Assembly: GCF_028736035.1 (NCBI RefSeq) | Contig: NZ_CP117866.1 | Location: 6,262,001 to 6,326,000, forward strand | Direction of reading: 5' to 3' | Origin: Streptomyces sp. T12 | Lineage (GTDB): Bacteria; Actinomycetota; Actinomycetes; Streptomycetales; Streptomycetaceae | Length of the DNA: 64,000 bases | Part shown: positions 53,137 through 64,000 of the stretch, piece by piece | Layout: each line of letters opens with the position of its first letter | How positions within the stretch are numbered: the first letter of the stretch is position 1 | Notes under the pieces: model-generated | What the model was told of the DNA's origin: nothing | Databases searched by the model: none | What the model saw: the letters and a program-made list of their open reading frames with translations, nothing else | Made by a program: the position numbers and the translations under genes

Positions 53137-54485
53137 TGACCTTGGCACCCGAGCTGAAAGACACCAGCCCCGAGAAGCTGCTCGCACCCGTGCTGTCGGC
53201 CTTCTGGGACGAGGACAGGTCCTGGACGCTGGACGTCTACCGAAGGCACGAAGGGTACGAGGGACTTCGCAAGGCGCTCGCCATGTCGCCGGACGACCTG
53301 ATCGCGTACGTCAAGGACTCCGGTCTGCGCGGGCGCGGCGGCGCGGGATTCCCGACGGGAATGAAATGGCAGTTCATTCCCCAGGGTGATGGAAAACCGC
53401 ACTATCTAGTTGTCAACGCCGACGAATCGGAGCCCGGAACCTGCAAGGACATTCCGCTCCTCTTCGCGAACCCGCATAGCCTCATCGAGGGCATTGTCAT
53501 CGCGTGTTATGCCATCAGGTCTTCGCATGCCTTCATCTATCTGCGTGGTGAAGTCGTCCCCGTTCTGCGGCGGTTGCACGAGGCCGTGCGCGAGGCCTAC
53601 GCGGCGGGATACCTCGGCGAGAACATCCTGGGCAGTGGGCTCGATCTCGAACTCACCGTGCACGCCGGCGCGGGCGCGTACATCTGCGGTGAGGAGACCG
53701 CACTGCTCGACTCGCTCGAAGGCCGCCGTGGTCAACCGCGGCTTCGTCCCCCCTTCCCTGCGGTGGCAGGTCTCTACGCCTGCCCGACTGTTGTGAACAA
53801 CGTCGAGTCGATCGCGTCGGTTCCCGCGATTCTGAATCGGGGCAAAGACTGGTTCCGGTCGATGGGCAGCGAGAAGTCACCGGGCTTCACGCTCTACTCG
53901 CTCAGCGGCCATGTCGCCAGCCCCGGCCAGTACGAGGCCCCGCTCGGCATCACACTCCGCCAGCTCCTCGAAATGAGCGGCGGGATGCGCCCCGGCCATC
54001 GCCTCAAGTTCTGGACACCGGGCGGCTCCTCGACGCCGATGTTCACCGACGAGCACCTCGACGTCCCTCTTGACTACGAAGGAGTGGGCGCCGCGGGTTC
54101 CATGCTCGGCACGAAAGCGCTCCAGTGCTTCGACGAGACGACCTGCGTCGTACGCGCCGTCACCCGCTGGACCGAGTTCTACGCCCACGAGTCCTGCGGC
54201 AAGTGCACGCCCTGCCGCGAAGGCACGTACTGGCTCGTGCAGTTGCTGCGCGACATCGAGGCAGGCAAGGGCGTGATGAGTGACCTCGACAAGCTGAACG
54301 ACATCGCCGACAACATCAACGGCAAGTCCTTCTGTGCCCTCGGCGACGGTGCCGCCTCGCCGATCTTCTCCTCGCTGAAGTACTTCCGCGAGGAGTACGA
54401 GCAGCACATCACGGGCCGCGGCTGCCCCTTCGACCCGGCCAAGTCGACGGCCTGGGCCGACCACCGCACGGAGGTGAACGCATGA
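53136..54485 (+). CDS. nuoF: NADH-quinone oxidoreductase subunit F
   Basis: 449 residues from the ATG at 53136; a GTG one codon earlier is equally placed. FMN/NADH site [16 protein letters not shown] (about 62-78) and 4Fe-4S ligands in [12 protein letters not shown] plus a later Cys in [11 protein letters not shown]. It oxidises NADH. Codons about 75-150 and 210-235 use many AT-ending codons (ATT, TAT, AAA, CTA, GTT), unlike the rest of the operon. Confidence 0.96.
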   Translation: MTLAPELKDTSPEKLLAPVLSAFWDEDRSWTLDVYRRHEGYEGLRKALAMSPDDLIAYVKDSGLRGRGGAGFPTGMKWQFIPQGDGKPHYLVVNADESEPGTCKDIPLLFANPHSLIEGIVIACYAIRSSHAFIYLRGEVVPVLRRLHEAVREAYAAGYLGENILGSGLDLELTVHAGAGAYICGEETALLDSLEGRRGQPRLRPPFPAVAGLYACPTVVNNVESIASVPAILNRGKDWFRSMGSEKSPGFTLYSLSGHVASPGQYEAPLGITLRQLLEMSGGMRPGHRLKFWTPGGSSTPMFTDEHLDVPLDYEGVGAAGSMLGTKALQCFDETTCVVRAVTRWTEFYAHESCGKCTPCREGTYWLVQLLRDIEAGKGVMSDLDKLNDIADNINGKSFCALGDGAASPIFSSLKYFREEYEQHITGRGCPFDPAKSTAWADHRTEVNA

Positions 54486-56986
54486 CTGTGACCACCAGCG
54501 CTCCCTCCGGAGGGGGAGAGGCGGCGGTCCCGCCGGAAGATCTCGTCTCGCTGACCATCGACGGTGTGGAGCTCAGCGTGCCCAAGGGCACTCTGGTCAT
54601 CCGGGCCGCCGAGCAGCTCGGCATCGAGATCCCCCGCTTCTGCGACCACCCGCTCCTCGACCCGGCCGGCGCCTGCCGCCAGTGCATCGTCGAGGTCGAG
54701 GGCCAGCGCAAGCCGATGGCGTCCTGCACGATCACGTGCACGGACGGCATGGTCGTGAAGACCCACCTCACCTCGCCGGTCGCCGAGAAGGCCCAGAAGG
54801 GTGTGATGGAGCTCCTGCTCATCAACCACCCGCTGGACTGCCCGGTCTGCGACAAGGGCGGCGAGTGCCCGCTGCAGAACCAGGCCATGTCGCACGGGCA
54901 CGCCGAGTCCCGCTTCGAGGGAAGGAAGCGGACGTACGAGAAGCCTGTCCCGATCTCCACACAGGTGCTGCTCGACCGCGAGCGGTGCGTGCTGTGCGCC
55001 CGCTGCACCCGGTTCTCCAACCAGGTCGCGGGCGACCCGATGATCGAGCTGGTCGAGCGCGGCGCGCTGCAGCAGGTCGGCACCGGTGAGGGCGACCCCT
55101 TCGAGTCGTACTTCTCCGGCAACACCATCCAGATCTGCCCGGTCGGCGCGCTGACCTCGGCGGCGTACCGGTTCCGCTCCCGCCCCTTCGACCTCGTCTC
55201 CTCGCCGTCGGTGTGCGAGCACTGCTCCGGCGGCTGCGCGACGCGCACCGACCACCGGCGCGGCAAGGTCATGCGGCGCATGGCGGCCAACGACCCCGAG
55301 GTCAACGAGGAGTGGATCTGCGACAAGGGGCGGTTCGCCTTCCGGTACGCCCAGCAGCGCGACCGGCTGCAGACGCCTCTGGTGCGCAACGCCGAGGGCG
55401 ACCTCGAACCGGCGTCCTGGCCGGAGGCCCTGCAGATCGCGGCACAGGGACTGCTCGCCTCGCGCGGCCGGACCGGTGTGCTGGCCGGCGGCCGGCTCAC
55501 CATCGAGGACGCCTACGCGTACAGCAAGTTCGCGCGCGTGGCGCTCGACACCAACGACGTCGACTTCCGCGCGCGCGTGCACAGCGGCGAGGAGGCCGAC
55601 TTCCTGGCCGCGCGGGTCGCCGGACACGGCCGCGACCTCGACGGTACGGGCGTCACGTACACCCTCCTGGAGAAGGCGCCGGCCGTCCTGCTGGCCGGGT
55701 TCGAGGCCGAGGAGGAGGCGCCCGGCATCTTCCTGCGGCTGCGCAAGGCCTGGCGCAAGCACGGCCAGAAGGTCTTCTCGCTCGCCACGCACTCCACGCG
55801 CGGTCTGGAGAAGGCCGGCGGCACGCTGCTGCCCGCCGCTCCCGGCACCGAGACCGAGTGGCTGGACGCACTCGCGGGCGGGGTCGGCCTGGAGGGGGAC
55901 GGGGCCAAGGCCGCCGAGGCGCTGCGCACCGAGGGTGCGGTGATCGTCGTCGGTGAGCGGCTGGCCGGTGTGGAGGGCGGGCTCACCGCCGCCGTACGGG
56001 CCGCGTCCGCGACCGGCGCCCAGCTGGTGTGGATCCCCCGCCGGGCGGGGGAGCGCGGCGCCGTCGAGGCCGGGGCGCTGCCCTCGCTGCTGCCGGGCGG
56101 ACGCCCGGCGACCGATCCACGCGCGCGTGACGAGGTCGCCACCGTCTGGGGCCTGGCCGAACTCCCGCATCGCTACGGCCGCGACACCGGCCAGATCGTC
56201 GAAGCCGCCGCGACCGGTGAACTCCAGGCCCTGCTGGTCGCGGGCGTCGAGGTCGCCGACCTGCCCGATCCGGCACGTGCGCGTGAGGCGCTCGCCGAGG
56301 TCGGCTTCGTGGTGTCGCTGGAGCTGCGGCCCGGTGAGGTGACCGAGCTCGCCGATGTCGTGCTGCCGGTCGCCGCGGTCGCCGAGAAGGCAGGGACCTT
56401 CCTCAACTGGGAGGGCCGGGTGCGGTTCTTCGAGGCCGCGCTCAAGCCCGACCACATGACCCGCCGCCTGGCCCCGACCGACGCGCGCGTGCTGCAGATG
56501 CTGGCCGACGCCATGGACGTACACCTTGGTCTGCCGGATCTGCGCACCACACGCGCGGAGATCGACCGGCTCGGTGCCTGGGACGGACCGCGGGCCACCG
56601 ACCCCCTGGAGATCGCGGCCCAGTTGCCGCGACCGGCCGCCGGTGAGGCCGTCCTGGCCGGGCACCGGCTGCTGCTCGACCAGGGCCTTCTCCAGGCGGG
56701 CGACGAAGCGCTCGCCGGCACCCGGCACGCCGCTCACGCGCGCGTGTCGGCCGCCACGGCCGCCGAGGCCGGCGTCAAGGACGGCGATCTCCTTGCCGTG
56801 ACCGGCCCCGCCGGAGTCGCCGAACTCCCGCTGCAGATCACGGAGATGCCCGACCGGGTGGTGTGGCTCCCGCTGAACTCGGTGGGCGGTGGCGTCGCCT
56901 CCGACACCGGCGCGCTGCCCGGCTCACTCGTCCGCATCGGCCCGGCGACCCTCGCGACCGAAGCCCCTCAGGAGGTGGAGGCATGA
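54482..56986 (+). CDS. nuoG: NADH-quinone oxidoreductase subunit G
   Basis: 834 residues. N-terminal 2Fe-2S ligands ([17 protein letters not shown]), then a His/Cys 4Fe-4S region ([19 protein letters not shown]), then [10 protein letters not shown] and ICPVGALTS, then the [13 protein letters not shown] cluster of the molybdopterin-like domain. The C-terminal half (about 290-830) is the oxidoreductase-like domain without catalytic function. It conducts electrons from NuoF. ATG overlaps the nuoF stop. Confidence 0.95.
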   Translation: MTVTTSAPSGGGEAAVPPEDLVSLTIDGVELSVPKGTLVIRAAEQLGIEIPRFCDHPLLDPAGACRQCIVEVEGQRKPMASCTITCTDGMVVKTHLTSPVAEKAQKGVMELLLINHPLDCPVCDKGGECPLQNQAMSHGHAESRFEGRKRTYEKPVPISTQVLLDRERCVLCARCTRFSNQVAGDPMIELVERGALQQVGTGEGDPFESYFSGNTIQICPVGALTSAAYRFRSRPFDLVSSPSVCEHCSGGCATRTDHRRGKVMRRMAANDPEVNEEWICDKGRFAFRYAQQRDRLQTPLVRNAEGDLEPASWPEALQIAAQGLLASRGRTGVLAGGRLTIEDAYAYSKFARVALDTNDVDFRARVHSGEEADFLAARVAGHGRDLDGTGVTYTLLEKAPAVLLAGFEAEEEAPGIFLRLRKAWRKHGQKVFSLATHSTRGLEKAGGTLLPAAPGTETEWLDALAGGVGLEGDGAKAAEALRTEGAVIVVGERLAGVEGGLTAAVRAASATGAQLVWIPRRAGERGAVEAGALPSLLPGGRPATDPRARDEVATVWGLAELPHRYGRDTGQIVEAAATGELQALLVAGVEVADLPDPARAREALAEVGFVVSLELRPGEVTELADVVLPVAAVAEKAGTFLNWEGRVRFFEAALKPDHMTRRLAPTDARVLQMLADAMDVHLGLPDLRTTRAEIDRLGAWDGPRATDPLEIAAQLPRPAAGEAVLAGHRLLLDQGLLQAGDEALAGTRHAAHARVSAATAAEAGVKDGDLLAVTGPAGVAELPLQITEMPDRVVWLPLNSVGGGVASDTGALPGSLVRIGPATLATEAPQEVEA

Positions 56987-58347
56987 GCCCGTTCCTCGCC
57001 GCTGAAGACCTCTCGATGTTCGGCCGCGACCCCTGGTGGCTGGTCGTCATCAAGGCGGTGTTCTGCTTCGCCTTCCTGATGGTGACCGTGCTGTTCTCCA
57101 TCGTCTGGGAGCGCAAGGTCGTCGCTTGGATGCAGCTGCGCATCGGCCCCAACCGGCACGGCCCCTGGGGCATGCTCCAGTCGCTCGCCGACGGCATCAA
57201 GCTGATGCTCAAGGAAGACGTCATCGTCAAACGCGCGGACAAGGTGGTCTACGTCCTCGCACCGATCGTCGCGGCCATTCCGGCCTTCATGGCGATCGCG
57301 GTGATCCCCTTCGGGCCGGCCGGCAACGAGATCTCGATCTTCGGCCACCGCACCACCATGCAGCTCACCGACCTGCCGATCGCGATGCTCTACATCCTCG
57401 CGGTCGCCTCGGTCGGCATCTACGGCATCGTGCTGGCGGGTTGGAGTTCCGGATCCACCTATCCGCTGCTCGGCGGCCTGCGTTCCTGTGCGCAGATGAT
57501 CTCGTACGAGATCGCGATGGGCGCAGCCTTCGCCTCGGTGTTCCTCTACTCCGGGTCCATGTCGACGTCGGCGATCGTCGAGGCGCAGCAGGACCGCTGG
57601 TACATCGTCCTGCTGCCGGTCTCCTTCCTGATCTACATCGTCACGATGGTCGGCGAGACCAACCGCGCCCCGTTCGACATGCCGGAGTCCGAGGGCGACC
57701 TGGTCGGCGGCTTCAACACCGAGTACTCGTCGATCAAGTTCGCGATGTTCATGCTCGCCGAGTACGTGAACATGGTGACGGTCTCGGCCGTGTCCGTGAC
57801 GCTCTTCCTGGGCGGCTGGCGGGCCCCGTACCCGGTCAGCACCTTCTGGGAGGGCGCGAACCACGGCTGGTGGCCGCTGCTCTGGTTCGTGATCAAGGTC
57901 CAGCTGCTGCTGTTCTTCTTCATCTGGCTGCGCGGCACGCTCCCACGCGTCCGCTACGACCAGCTGATGAAGCTCGGCTGGAAGGTCCTCATCCCGGTTT
58001 CCGTCGTCTGGCTGATGCTCGTCGCGACCGTGCGGACTCTTCGGAACGAGAACTACGACTTCGCCGACATCGCCCTCTACGTCGGTGGCGGCGTCCTCGC
58101 CCTGCTGCTCCTCTCCTTCGTCGCGGACATGTTCCGCGAGCGGACGAAGGCGGGCGCACAACCCGTCGAGGAACCCGCCGGCTTCGACGCGATGGCGGGC
58201 GGATTCCCCGTACCGCCACTGCCCGGACAGGAGCTTTCGCCGGTGCCCCGGCGCCGCCCGCGCCGTGAGCGGGAGCTGATTGTCAGTGGCGGGCCCGATA
58301 CTCAGAGTGATGAATCTCTGGATGGAAAGGAGGCGTCCGATGGCTGA
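56983..58347 (+). CDS. nuoH: NADH-quinone oxidoreductase subunit H
   Basis: 454 residues, about eight or nine helices. [41 protein letters not shown] (quinone-site Glu/Asp loop) and [15 protein letters not shown] are diagnostic. The C-terminal 60 residues extend past the usual end and are Pro/Arg-rich. It connects the peripheral and membrane arms. It overlaps nuoI by eight bases. Confidence 0.95.
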   Translation: MSPFLAAEDLSMFGRDPWWLVVIKAVFCFAFLMVTVLFSIVWERKVVAWMQLRIGPNRHGPWGMLQSLADGIKLMLKEDVIVKRADKVVYVLAPIVAAIPAFMAIAVIPFGPAGNEISIFGHRTTMQLTDLPIAMLYILAVASVGIYGIVLAGWSSGSTYPLLGGLRSCAQMISYEIAMGAAFASVFLYSGSMSTSAIVEAQQDRWYIVLLPVSFLIYIVTMVGETNRAPFDMPESEGDLVGGFNTEYSSIKFAMFMLAEYVNMVTVSAVSVTLFLGGWRAPYPVSTFWEGANHGWWPLLWFVIKVQLLLFFFIWLRGTLPRVRYDQLMKLGWKVLIPVSVVWLMLVATVRTLRNENYDFADIALYVGGGVLALLLLSFVADMFRERTKAGAQPVEEPAGFDAMAGGFPVPPLPGQELSPVPRRRPRRERELIVSGGPDTQSDESLDGKEASDG

Positions 58348-58981
58348 GGAGCCCAAGGAGACCAAGCCCGGTTTCATGAACCCCGTCGCAGGCTTCGGCG
58401 TGACCTTCAAGGCCATGTTCAAGAAGCGGCTGACCGAGCAGTACCCGGAGCAGCAGAAGACCACCGCTCCCCGCTTCCACGGACGGCACCAGCTCAACCG
58501 CCATCCGGACGGCCTGGAGAAGTGCGTCGGCTGCGAGCTGTGCGCCTGGGCCTGCCCTGCCGACGCCATCTACGTGGAGGGCGCCGACAACACCGACGAA
58601 GAGCGCTACTCGCCGGGCGAGCGATACGGCCGCGTGTACCAGATCAACTACGCCCGCTGCATCCTGTGCGGCCTGTGCATCGAGGCGTGCCCGACGCGCG
58701 CGCTGACGATGACCAACGAGTTCGAGCTCGCGGACTCCAGCCGCGCCAACCTCATCTACACCAAGGAGCAACTGCTCGCCGGACTCGAGGACGGCATGGT
58801 CGACAGCCCCCATGCCATCTACCCGGGGACGGACGAGCAGGACTACTACCGGGGCCTGGTGACGGAGGCCGCGCCGGGCACCGAGCGCCAGGTGGCCCTC
58901 TCCAAGGGCGAGGTCCCGCAGGAGGCCGCCACGACCTTCGGCGAGGACGAACCGGCGTCCGAGAAGGTGATCGGCCGATGA
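58340..58981 (+). CDS. nuoI: NADH-quinone oxidoreductase subunit I
   Basis: 213 residues. Two 4Fe-4S motifs: [12 protein letters not shown] and [12 protein letters not shown]. It bridges clusters from NuoG to NuoB. AAGGAGG lies nine bases before the ATG. A C-terminal extension of about 35 residues is typical of Streptomyces. Confidence 0.96.
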   Translation: MAEEPKETKPGFMNPVAGFGVTFKAMFKKRLTEQYPEQQKTTAPRFHGRHQLNRHPDGLEKCVGCELCAWACPADAIYVEGADNTDEERYSPGERYGRVYQINYARCILCGLCIEACPTRALTMTNEFELADSSRANLIYTKEQLLAGLEDGMVDSPHAIYPGTDEQDYYRGLVTEAAPGTERQVALSKGEVPQEAATTFGEDEPASEKVIGR

Positions 58982-59820
58982 CCGAGCAACTCGCCGCCTA
59001 CTCCACCTCCACCGGAGAGGCCTTCCAGTTCTGGATCCTCGGCACCGTCGCCGTCATCGGCGCCCTGTGCACCGTCTTCATGAAGAAGGCCGTGCACAGC
59101 GCGCTCTGCCTGGCCGGCACCATGATCGTCCTGGCGGTCTTCTACCTCGCCAACGGCGCCTACTTCCTGGGAATCGTGCAGATCGTCGTCTACACCGGCG
59201 CGATCATGATGCTGTTCCTGTTCGTGGTGATGCTCGTCGGCGTCACGGCCGCGGACTCCCTGAAGGAGACCATCAAGGGCCAGCGCTGGCTGGCCCTTCT
59301 GTGCGGCCTGGGCTTCGGCATCCTGCTGGTCGGGGGTATCGGCAACGCCTCACTGACGGAGTTCAACGGCCTCGCCCAGGCGAACGCGAACGGCAACGTG
59401 GAGGGCCTCGCGGCGCTCCTCTTCACCAAGTACGTGTTCGCCTTCGAGATCACCGGTGCCCTGCTGATCACGGCCGCCATCGGCGCCATGGTGCTCACCC
59501 ACCGCGAGCGCACCGAGCGCGCCAAGACCCAGCGCGAGCTGTCCGAACAGCGCGTCCGCGAAGGCAAGCACGTCCCGCCGCTGCCGGCGCCCGGCGTGTA
59601 CGCCCGGCACAACGCGGTCGACATCGCGGGCCTGCTGCCCGACGGCACCCCCTCCGACCTCACGGTCAGCAAGACGCTGCGCGAGCGCGGCCAGATCCGT
59701 GACGTGTCCACCGAGGCGCTCAACGACCTCAAGGCCCTGGAACAGCGTGCGGAGGAGCGGCTGGAGCGGACCGCGATCGAGCCGTCGACCTTCAAGCGGC
59801 CCGAGGAGGCGTCGAAGTGA
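58978..59820 (+). CDS. nuoJ: NADH-quinone oxidoreductase subunit J
   Basis: 280 residues with five helices (about 15-170). [20 protein letters not shown] and [17 protein letters not shown] match the family. The C-terminal 100 residues are charged and cytoplasmic, longer than E. coli NuoJ. It is part of the proton path in the membrane arm. Confidence 0.94.
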   Translation: MTEQLAAYSTSTGEAFQFWILGTVAVIGALCTVFMKKAVHSALCLAGTMIVLAVFYLANGAYFLGIVQIVVYTGAIMMLFLFVVMLVGVTAADSLKETIKGQRWLALLCGLGFGILLVGGIGNASLTEFNGLAQANANGNVEGLAALLFTKYVFAFEITGALLITAAIGAMVLTHRERTERAKTQRELSEQRVREGKHVPPLPAPGVYARHNAVDIAGLLPDGTPSDLTVSKTLRERGQIRDVSTEALNDLKALEQRAEERLERTAIEPSTFKRPEEASK

Positions 59821-60116
59821 ACCCCGTCAACTACCTCTACCTCGCCGCCCTGTTGTTCACGATCGGCGCCACCGGCGTGCTGATCAGGCGCAACGCGATC
59901 GTCGTCTTCATGTGCATCGAGCTCATGCTCAACGCCTGCAACCTCACGCTCGTCGCCTTCTCCCGGATGCACGGCAATCTCGACGGCCAGATCATCGCCT
60001 TCTTCACGATGGTCGTCGCCGCCGCCGAGGTCGTGGTCGGGCTCGCGATCATCGTGTCGCTGTTCCGTTCCCGCCACTCGGCCTCGGTCGACGACGCCAG
60101 CCTGATGAAGCTCTAA
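59817..60116 (+). CDS. nuoK: NADH-quinone oxidoreductase subunit K
   Basis: 99 residues, three helices. The helix-2 and helix-3 glutamates of the proton path are in [13 protein letters not shown] and [16 protein letters not shown] start overlapping the nuoJ stop. Confidence 0.96.
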   Translation: MNPVNYLYLAALLFTIGATGVLIRRNAIVVFMCIELMLNACNLTLVAFSRMHGNLDGQIIAFFTMVVAAAEVVVGLAIIVSLFRSRHSASVDDASLMKL

Positions 60117-60131
60117 GGGGTCGGAAGAATC

Positions 60132-62096
60132 GTGGAGAACCTGATTGCGCTGCTGATCGCGGCGCCGTTGCTCGGAGCGGCCGTACTGCTGTGCGGCGGC
60201 CGGCGTCTCGACGCCGTCGGCCAGTGGATCGGCACGCTCCTGTCGTTCGTCTCCTTCGTCTTCGGCGTGGTCCTCTTCGCCGACCTGCTGGGCAAGGACG
60301 CCGAACACCGCACCCTCACCCAGCACCTGTTCAGCTGGGTCCCGGTCGAGGGCTTCCAGGCGGACGTCGCCTTCCGCCTCGACCAGTTGTCGATGACCTT
60401 CGTGCTGCTGATCACCGGCGTCGGCTCGCTGATCCACCTGTACTCGGTCGGGTACATGGAGCACGACGAGCGGCGCCGTCGCTTCTTCGGCTATCTGAAC
60501 CTGTTCCTCGCGGCGATGCTGCTGCTCGTCCTCGCCGACAACTACCTCCTGCTGTACGTCGGCTGGGAGGGCGTCGGTCTCGCCTCCTACCTGCTGATCG
60601 GTTTCTGGCAGCACAAGCCCAGCGCCGCCACCGCAGCGAAGAAGGCCTTCCTGGTCAACCGCGTCGGCGACATGGGCCTGTCGATCGCGATCATGCTGAT
60701 GTTCCTCTGGTTCGGCACCTTCGCCTTCGGGCCGGTGCTCGGCGGCGAGGGGGAGCCCGGCCTGGTCGGTGACGCGAGCGAGGGCAGGCTCACCGCCATC
60801 GGCCTGATGCTGCTGCTCGCCGCCTGCGGCAAGTCCGCCCAGGTGCCGCTGCAGTCGTGGCTCGGGGACGCGATGGAGGGCCCGACCCCGGTCTCGGCCC
60901 TCATCCACGCCGCGACGATGGTGACCGCGGGCGTCTACCTGATCGTCCGCTCCGGCGCCGTCTTCAACGCGGCGCCGGACGCGCAGCTGGTGGTCACCAT
61001 CGTCGGTGCCGTCACGCTCCTCTTCGGTGCGATCGTCGGTTGCGCCAAGGACGACATCAAGAAGGCACTGGCCGGCTCGACCATGTCGCAGATCGGCTAC
61101 ATGATCCTCGCCGCGGGTCTCGGCCCCATCGGCTACGTCTTCGCGATCATGCACCTGGTGACGCACGGCTTCTTCAAGGCCGGGCTGTTCCTCGGCGCCG
61201 GTTCGGTCATGCACGGCATGAACGACGAGGTCGACATGCGTAAGTACGGCGGCCTGCGCAAGTACATGCCGGTCACCTTCGTCACCTTCGGCCTCGGCTA
61301 CCTCGCCATCATCGGCTTCCCCGGTCTGTCCGGCTTCTTCTCCAAGGACAAGATCATCGAGGCGGCGTTCGCCAAGGGCGGCACCGAGGGCTGGATCCTC
61401 GGCGGCTGCGCGCTGCTGGGCGCGGCCATCACGGCCTTCTACATGACGCGCGTGATGCTGATGACGTTCTTCGGAGAAGAACGCTGGCGCAAGACCCCGA
61501 CCCCGTCCCCGGCCGAGCCCAGTGTGGAGCCCGCCGCCGAGACGCGTGGCGAGCGCGCGGAGCCGCACCCGCACGAGTCGCCCAAGGTCATGACGATCCC
61601 CATGATCGTGCTGGCCGTCGGGTCGGTGGCCGGCGGTGCGTTCTTCAGCATCGGCGACCGCTTCGTGCACTGGCTGGAGCCCATCACCGGGCACGCCCAC
61701 GGCAACCCGCCGATCAGCGCGGGAGCGGTCACCGGCGCCACCGTCGCGTGCATGGTCATCGGCGTTGCCATCGCCTACGCCCAATACGGCCGCCGTCCGG
61801 TCCCGGCCGTCGCCCCGCGCGGGTCGCTGCTCACCCGGGCCGCCCGGCGCGACCTGCTCCAGGACGACTTCAACCACGTCGTCCTGGTGCGCGGCGGCGA
61901 ACACCTCACGCGCTCCCTGGTGTACGTCGACCACACCCTGGTCGACGGCGTCGTCAACGGCACGGCGGCCTCGATGGGCGGCCTGTCCGGACGGATGCGC
62001 AGGCTGCAGAACGGCTTCGCGCGGTCGTACGCGGTCTCGATGTTCGGCGGTGCGGCGATCCTCATCGCCGCGACCCTGCTGATGAGGGCGGTCTGA
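60132..62096 (+). CDS. nuoL: NADH-quinone oxidoreductase subunit L
   Basis: 654 residues, about 16 helices. Antiporter-like proton channel: [18 protein letters not shown] (Glu of helix 5), [39 protein letters not shown] and [15 protein letters not shown] His/Pro-rich charged loop (about 455-485) lies between helices near the end. The lateral helix region is included. Confidence 0.96.
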   Translation: MENLIALLIAAPLLGAAVLLCGGRRLDAVGQWIGTLLSFVSFVFGVVLFADLLGKDAEHRTLTQHLFSWVPVEGFQADVAFRLDQLSMTFVLLITGVGSLIHLYSVGYMEHDERRRRFFGYLNLFLAAMLLLVLADNYLLLYVGWEGVGLASYLLIGFWQHKPSAATAAKKAFLVNRVGDMGLSIAIMLMFLWFGTFAFGPVLGGEGEPGLVGDASEGRLTAIGLMLLLAACGKSAQVPLQSWLGDAMEGPTPVSALIHAATMVTAGVYLIVRSGAVFNAAPDAQLVVTIVGAVTLLFGAIVGCAKDDIKKALAGSTMSQIGYMILAAGLGPIGYVFAIMHLVTHGFFKAGLFLGAGSVMHGMNDEVDMRKYGGLRKYMPVTFVTFGLGYLAIIGFPGLSGFFSKDKIIEAAFAKGGTEGWILGGCALLGAAITAFYMTRVMLMTFFGEERWRKTPTPSPAEPSVEPAAETRGERAEPHPHESPKVMTIPMIVLAVGSVAGGAFFSIGDRFVHWLEPITGHAHGNPPISAGAVTGATVACMVIGVAIAYAQYGRRPVPAVAPRGSLLTRAARRDLLQDDFNHVVLVRGGEHLTRSLVYVDHTLVDGVVNGTAASMGGLSGRMRRLQNGFARSYAVSMFGGAAILIAATLLMRAV

Positions 62097-62101
62097 TACC
62101 G

Positions 62102-63673
62102 ATGTCCTTTCCTCTGCTGACAGCGACGGCGGCGCTCCCGGCGATCGGGGCGATCGCCACGGCCGCCGTACCGGCCGCCCAGCGCACCGCCGCCAAGTGG
62201 CTGGCGCTGCTCTTCTCGCTCGCCACGCTTGCCCTCGCGATCACCGTCCTGGTCCGCTTCGATCCGGACGGCGACCGCTACCAGCTCACCGAGTCCCACG
62301 CCTGGATCGCGGACTTCGGGGTCCGGTACGAACTCGGCGTGGACGGCATCGCGGTGGCGCTGATCGCGCTGACCGCGCTGCTGATCCCGTTCATCGTCCT
62401 CGCGGGTTGGCACGACGCCGACCCGCTGGAGACCGGCAGTAGCCGTTGGCGGCCGACGCAGGGCTTCTTCGCCCTGATCCTGGCCGTCGAGGCGATGGTG
62501 ATCCTCTCCTTCGAGGCCACCGACGTCTTCCTCTTCTACATCTTCTTCGAGGCCATGCTCATCCCGATGTACTTCCTCATCGGAGGCTTCGGGGACCGTG
62601 CCCACGAGCACGGCGAGAAGGTGGCGTCGACGCAACGCTCGTACGCGGCCGTGAAGTTCCTGCTCTACAACCTGGTCGGCGGTCTGATCATGCTGGCCGC
62701 GGTGATCGGCCTCTATGTGGTGGCCGGGAACTTCAGCCTCCAGGCGATCGCCGAGGCCCGCGCCAACGGCACGCTCGACATGGCGACGAACACCGAACGC
62801 TGGCTGTTCCTCGGCTTCTTCTTCGCCTTCGCGGTGAAGGCGCCCCTGTGGCCGCTGCACACCTGGCTGCCCAACGCCATGCAGGAGGCCACCACACCGG
62901 TCGCCGTCCTCATCACCGCGGTCGTCGACAAGGTGGGCACCTTCGCGATGCTCCGCTTCTGCCTCCAGCTGTTCCCGGAGGCGAGCAAGTGGGCGACGCC
63001 CGCCATCCTCGTGCTGGCGGTGATCAGCATCGTCTACGGGGCTCTGCTCGCGGTCGGTCAGCGTGACATGAAGCGCCTGATCGCGTACGCGTCGATCTCG
63101 CACTTCGGCTTCATCATCATGGGCATCTTCGCGATGACCAGCCAGGGCCAGTCCGGTGCGACGCTCTACATGGTCAACCACGGCATCTCCACGGCCGCGT
63201 TGATGCTGGTGGCCGGGTTCCTGATCTCGCGGCGCGGCTCGCGGCTCATCGCCGACTACGGCGGTGTGCAGAAGGTCGCCCCGGTGCTCGCCGGTACGTT
63301 CCTGATCGGCGGTCTGGCGACCCTGTCGCTGCCGGGACTGGCACCGTTCGTGAGTGAATTCCTGGTCCTGGTCGGCACGTTCACGCGCTACCCGGTGATC
63401 GGCATCATCGCCACCTTCGGCATCGTGCTCGCCGCGCTCTACACCCTCGTCCTCTACCAGAGGACGATGACGGGCCCGGTGAAGCCCGAGGTCTCGGCGA
63501 TGCCCGACCTCAGGGTGCGTGAACTCGTGGTCGTCGCTCCGCTGGTCGTACTGCTGATCTTCCTCGGCGTCTACCCGAAGCCCGTCACGGACATCGTCAA
63601 CCCGGCGGTCCAGCAGACCATGTCCGACGTACAGAAGAAGGACCCCCAGCCCGAGGTGGAGGCGGCCAAGTGA
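62102..63673 (+). CDS. nuoM: NADH-quinone oxidoreductase subunit M
   Basis: 523 residues, 14 helices. FYIFFEAMLIPMYFLIGG (helix-5 Glu), KAPLWPLHTWLPNAMQEATT and QRDMKRLIAYASISHFGFI mark the proton channel. The ATG at 62102 is preceded by only five non-coding bases after nuoL. Confidence 0.96.
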   Translation: MSFPLLTATAALPAIGAIATAAVPAAQRTAAKWLALLFSLATLALAITVLVRFDPDGDRYQLTESHAWIADFGVRYELGVDGIAVALIALTALLIPFIVLAGWHDADPLETGSSRWRPTQGFFALILAVEAMVILSFEATDVFLFYIFFEAMLIPMYFLIGGFGDRAHEHGEKVASTQRSYAAVKFLLYNLVGGLIMLAAVIGLYVVAGNFSLQAIAEARANGTLDMATNTERWLFLGFFFAFAVKAPLWPLHTWLPNAMQEATTPVAVLITAVVDKVGTFAMLRFCLQLFPEASKWATPAILVLAVISIVYGALLAVGQRDMKRLIAYASISHFGFIIMGIFAMTSQGQSGATLYMVNHGISTAALMLVAGFLISRRGSRLIADYGGVQKVAPVLAGTFLIGGLATLSLPGLAPFVSEFLVLVGTFTRYPVIGIIATFGIVLAALYTLVLYQRTMTGPVKPEVSAMPDLRVRELVVVAPLVVLLIFLGVYPKPVTDIVNPAVQQTMSDVQKKDPQPEVEAAK

Positions 63674-64000
63674 GCGCATCAGTCGTCCACAGCCTGTGGA
63701 CAACCGCGGCCGACCCGATCTCGAAGATCGACGCGCCGAAGATCGAGTACGGACAACTGTCGCCCACTTTGATCGTCGTCGGCGCGGCGATCGTCGGGGT
63801 GCTGATCGAGGCGGTCGTCCCGCGCAAGGCTCGCTACTACGCGCAGGTGTTCGTCTGCGTCGTGGCGCTGGTAGCGGCCTTCGCCGCGGTCGTGGCGCTG
63901 GCGGCCGGCGGGTACGCCACGACCAAGGCGGGCATCGCCGCGATGGGTGCGATCGCCGTCGACGGACCTGCCCTGTTCCTGCAGGGCACGATCCTGCTGG
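63670..64000 (+). CDS. nuoN: NADH-quinone oxidoreductase subunit N (partial, cut by window end)
   Basis: About 110 residues visible, from a GTG overlapping the nuoM stop. The first helices match NuoN (LSPTLIVVGAAIVGVLIEAVVP, then YYAQVFVCVVALVAAFAAVVAL). The rest lies outside the window. Confidence 0.88.
   Translation, partial: MSASVVHSLWTTAADPISKIDAPKIEYGQLSPTLIVVGAAIVGVLIEAVVPRKARYYAQVFVCVVALVAAFAAVVALAAGGYATTKAGIAAMGAIAVDGPALFLQGTILL

Overview
The window is chromosomal DNA of a Streptomyces or very close relative. The signs are very high GC with G/C third positions, frequent GTG starts, start-stop overlaps (ATGA, GTGA), rare TTA codons, Streptomyces-type families (DUF6232, DUF4229, CU044_5270, DUF6817), the futalosine route to menaquinone, and a nuo operon next to an NlpC/P60 gene. 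No tRNA, rRNA or CRISPR array was seen.

Layout. 1-2.4 kb: an accessory patch with an alpha-hairpin-repeat protein cut by the window edge, a membrane-anchored Pro-rich protein, and a two-gene unit (DUF6232 membrane protein plus small partner) whose products share an 18-residue Gly/Asn-rich motif. 2.9-9.5 kb: menaquinone genes mqnL (UbiD type), mqnP (UbiA type), mqnM (UbiX type) and mqnE, with a PLDc_N protein, a frameshifted Uma2 gene, a rhomboid protease and an AsnC regulator between them. 9.5-14.3 kb: UdgX, a GNAT, a DUF4229 protein and a pair of SPFH proteins behind a 17-bp tandem repeat. 14.3-20.9 kb: a lipid block (TetR, MaoC dehydratase, FabG4-like reductase, divergent FadA2-like thiolase, acyl-CoA synthetase); the thiolase is split by a palindromic element. 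21-31 kb: ECF sigma factor with membrane partner, an unknown LNPQPLPP-motif protein, an orphan sugar-binding lipoprotein, a LysR regulator, a DUF6817 protein, a Tat-exported FAD dehydrogenase with a TTA codon, a methyltransferase, AzlCD with its XRE-cupin regulator, and a cold shock protein. 31.5-45 kb: mqnA, two Ser/Thr kinases, a two-domain membrane protein, a prepilin peptidase, mqnC, an amidohydrolase-like fragment, two decayed gene remnants, menG, a PASTA protein, a GNAT and a menJ-like reductase. 45-48.5 kb: peptide deformylase, a second Tat FAD enzyme with a TTA codon, and an NlpC/P60 hydrolase. 49.3-64 kb: nuoABCDEFGHIJKLM and the start of nuoN, behind a near-consensus Rex operator.

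How it works together. MqnA, MqnE and MqnC with MqnL/MqnM/MqnP, MenG and the MenJ-like reductase cover most of menaquinone synthesis and tailoring (mqnB, mqnD and the aminofutalosine deaminase lie elsewhere). Menaquinone is the electron acceptor for the NADH dehydrogenase encoded at the right end, so the window is largely a respiratory-chain region with small accessory islands.

The most interesting signals are the shared motif in adjacent genes at 1.77-1.89 kb, which resembles amyloid-type signalling motif pairs; the palindromic element inside the thiolase and its relative at 28.2 kb; the paired TTA codons in two Tat-exported FAD enzymes; and two divergent gene remnants that share one deletion joint near 41.37 kb.
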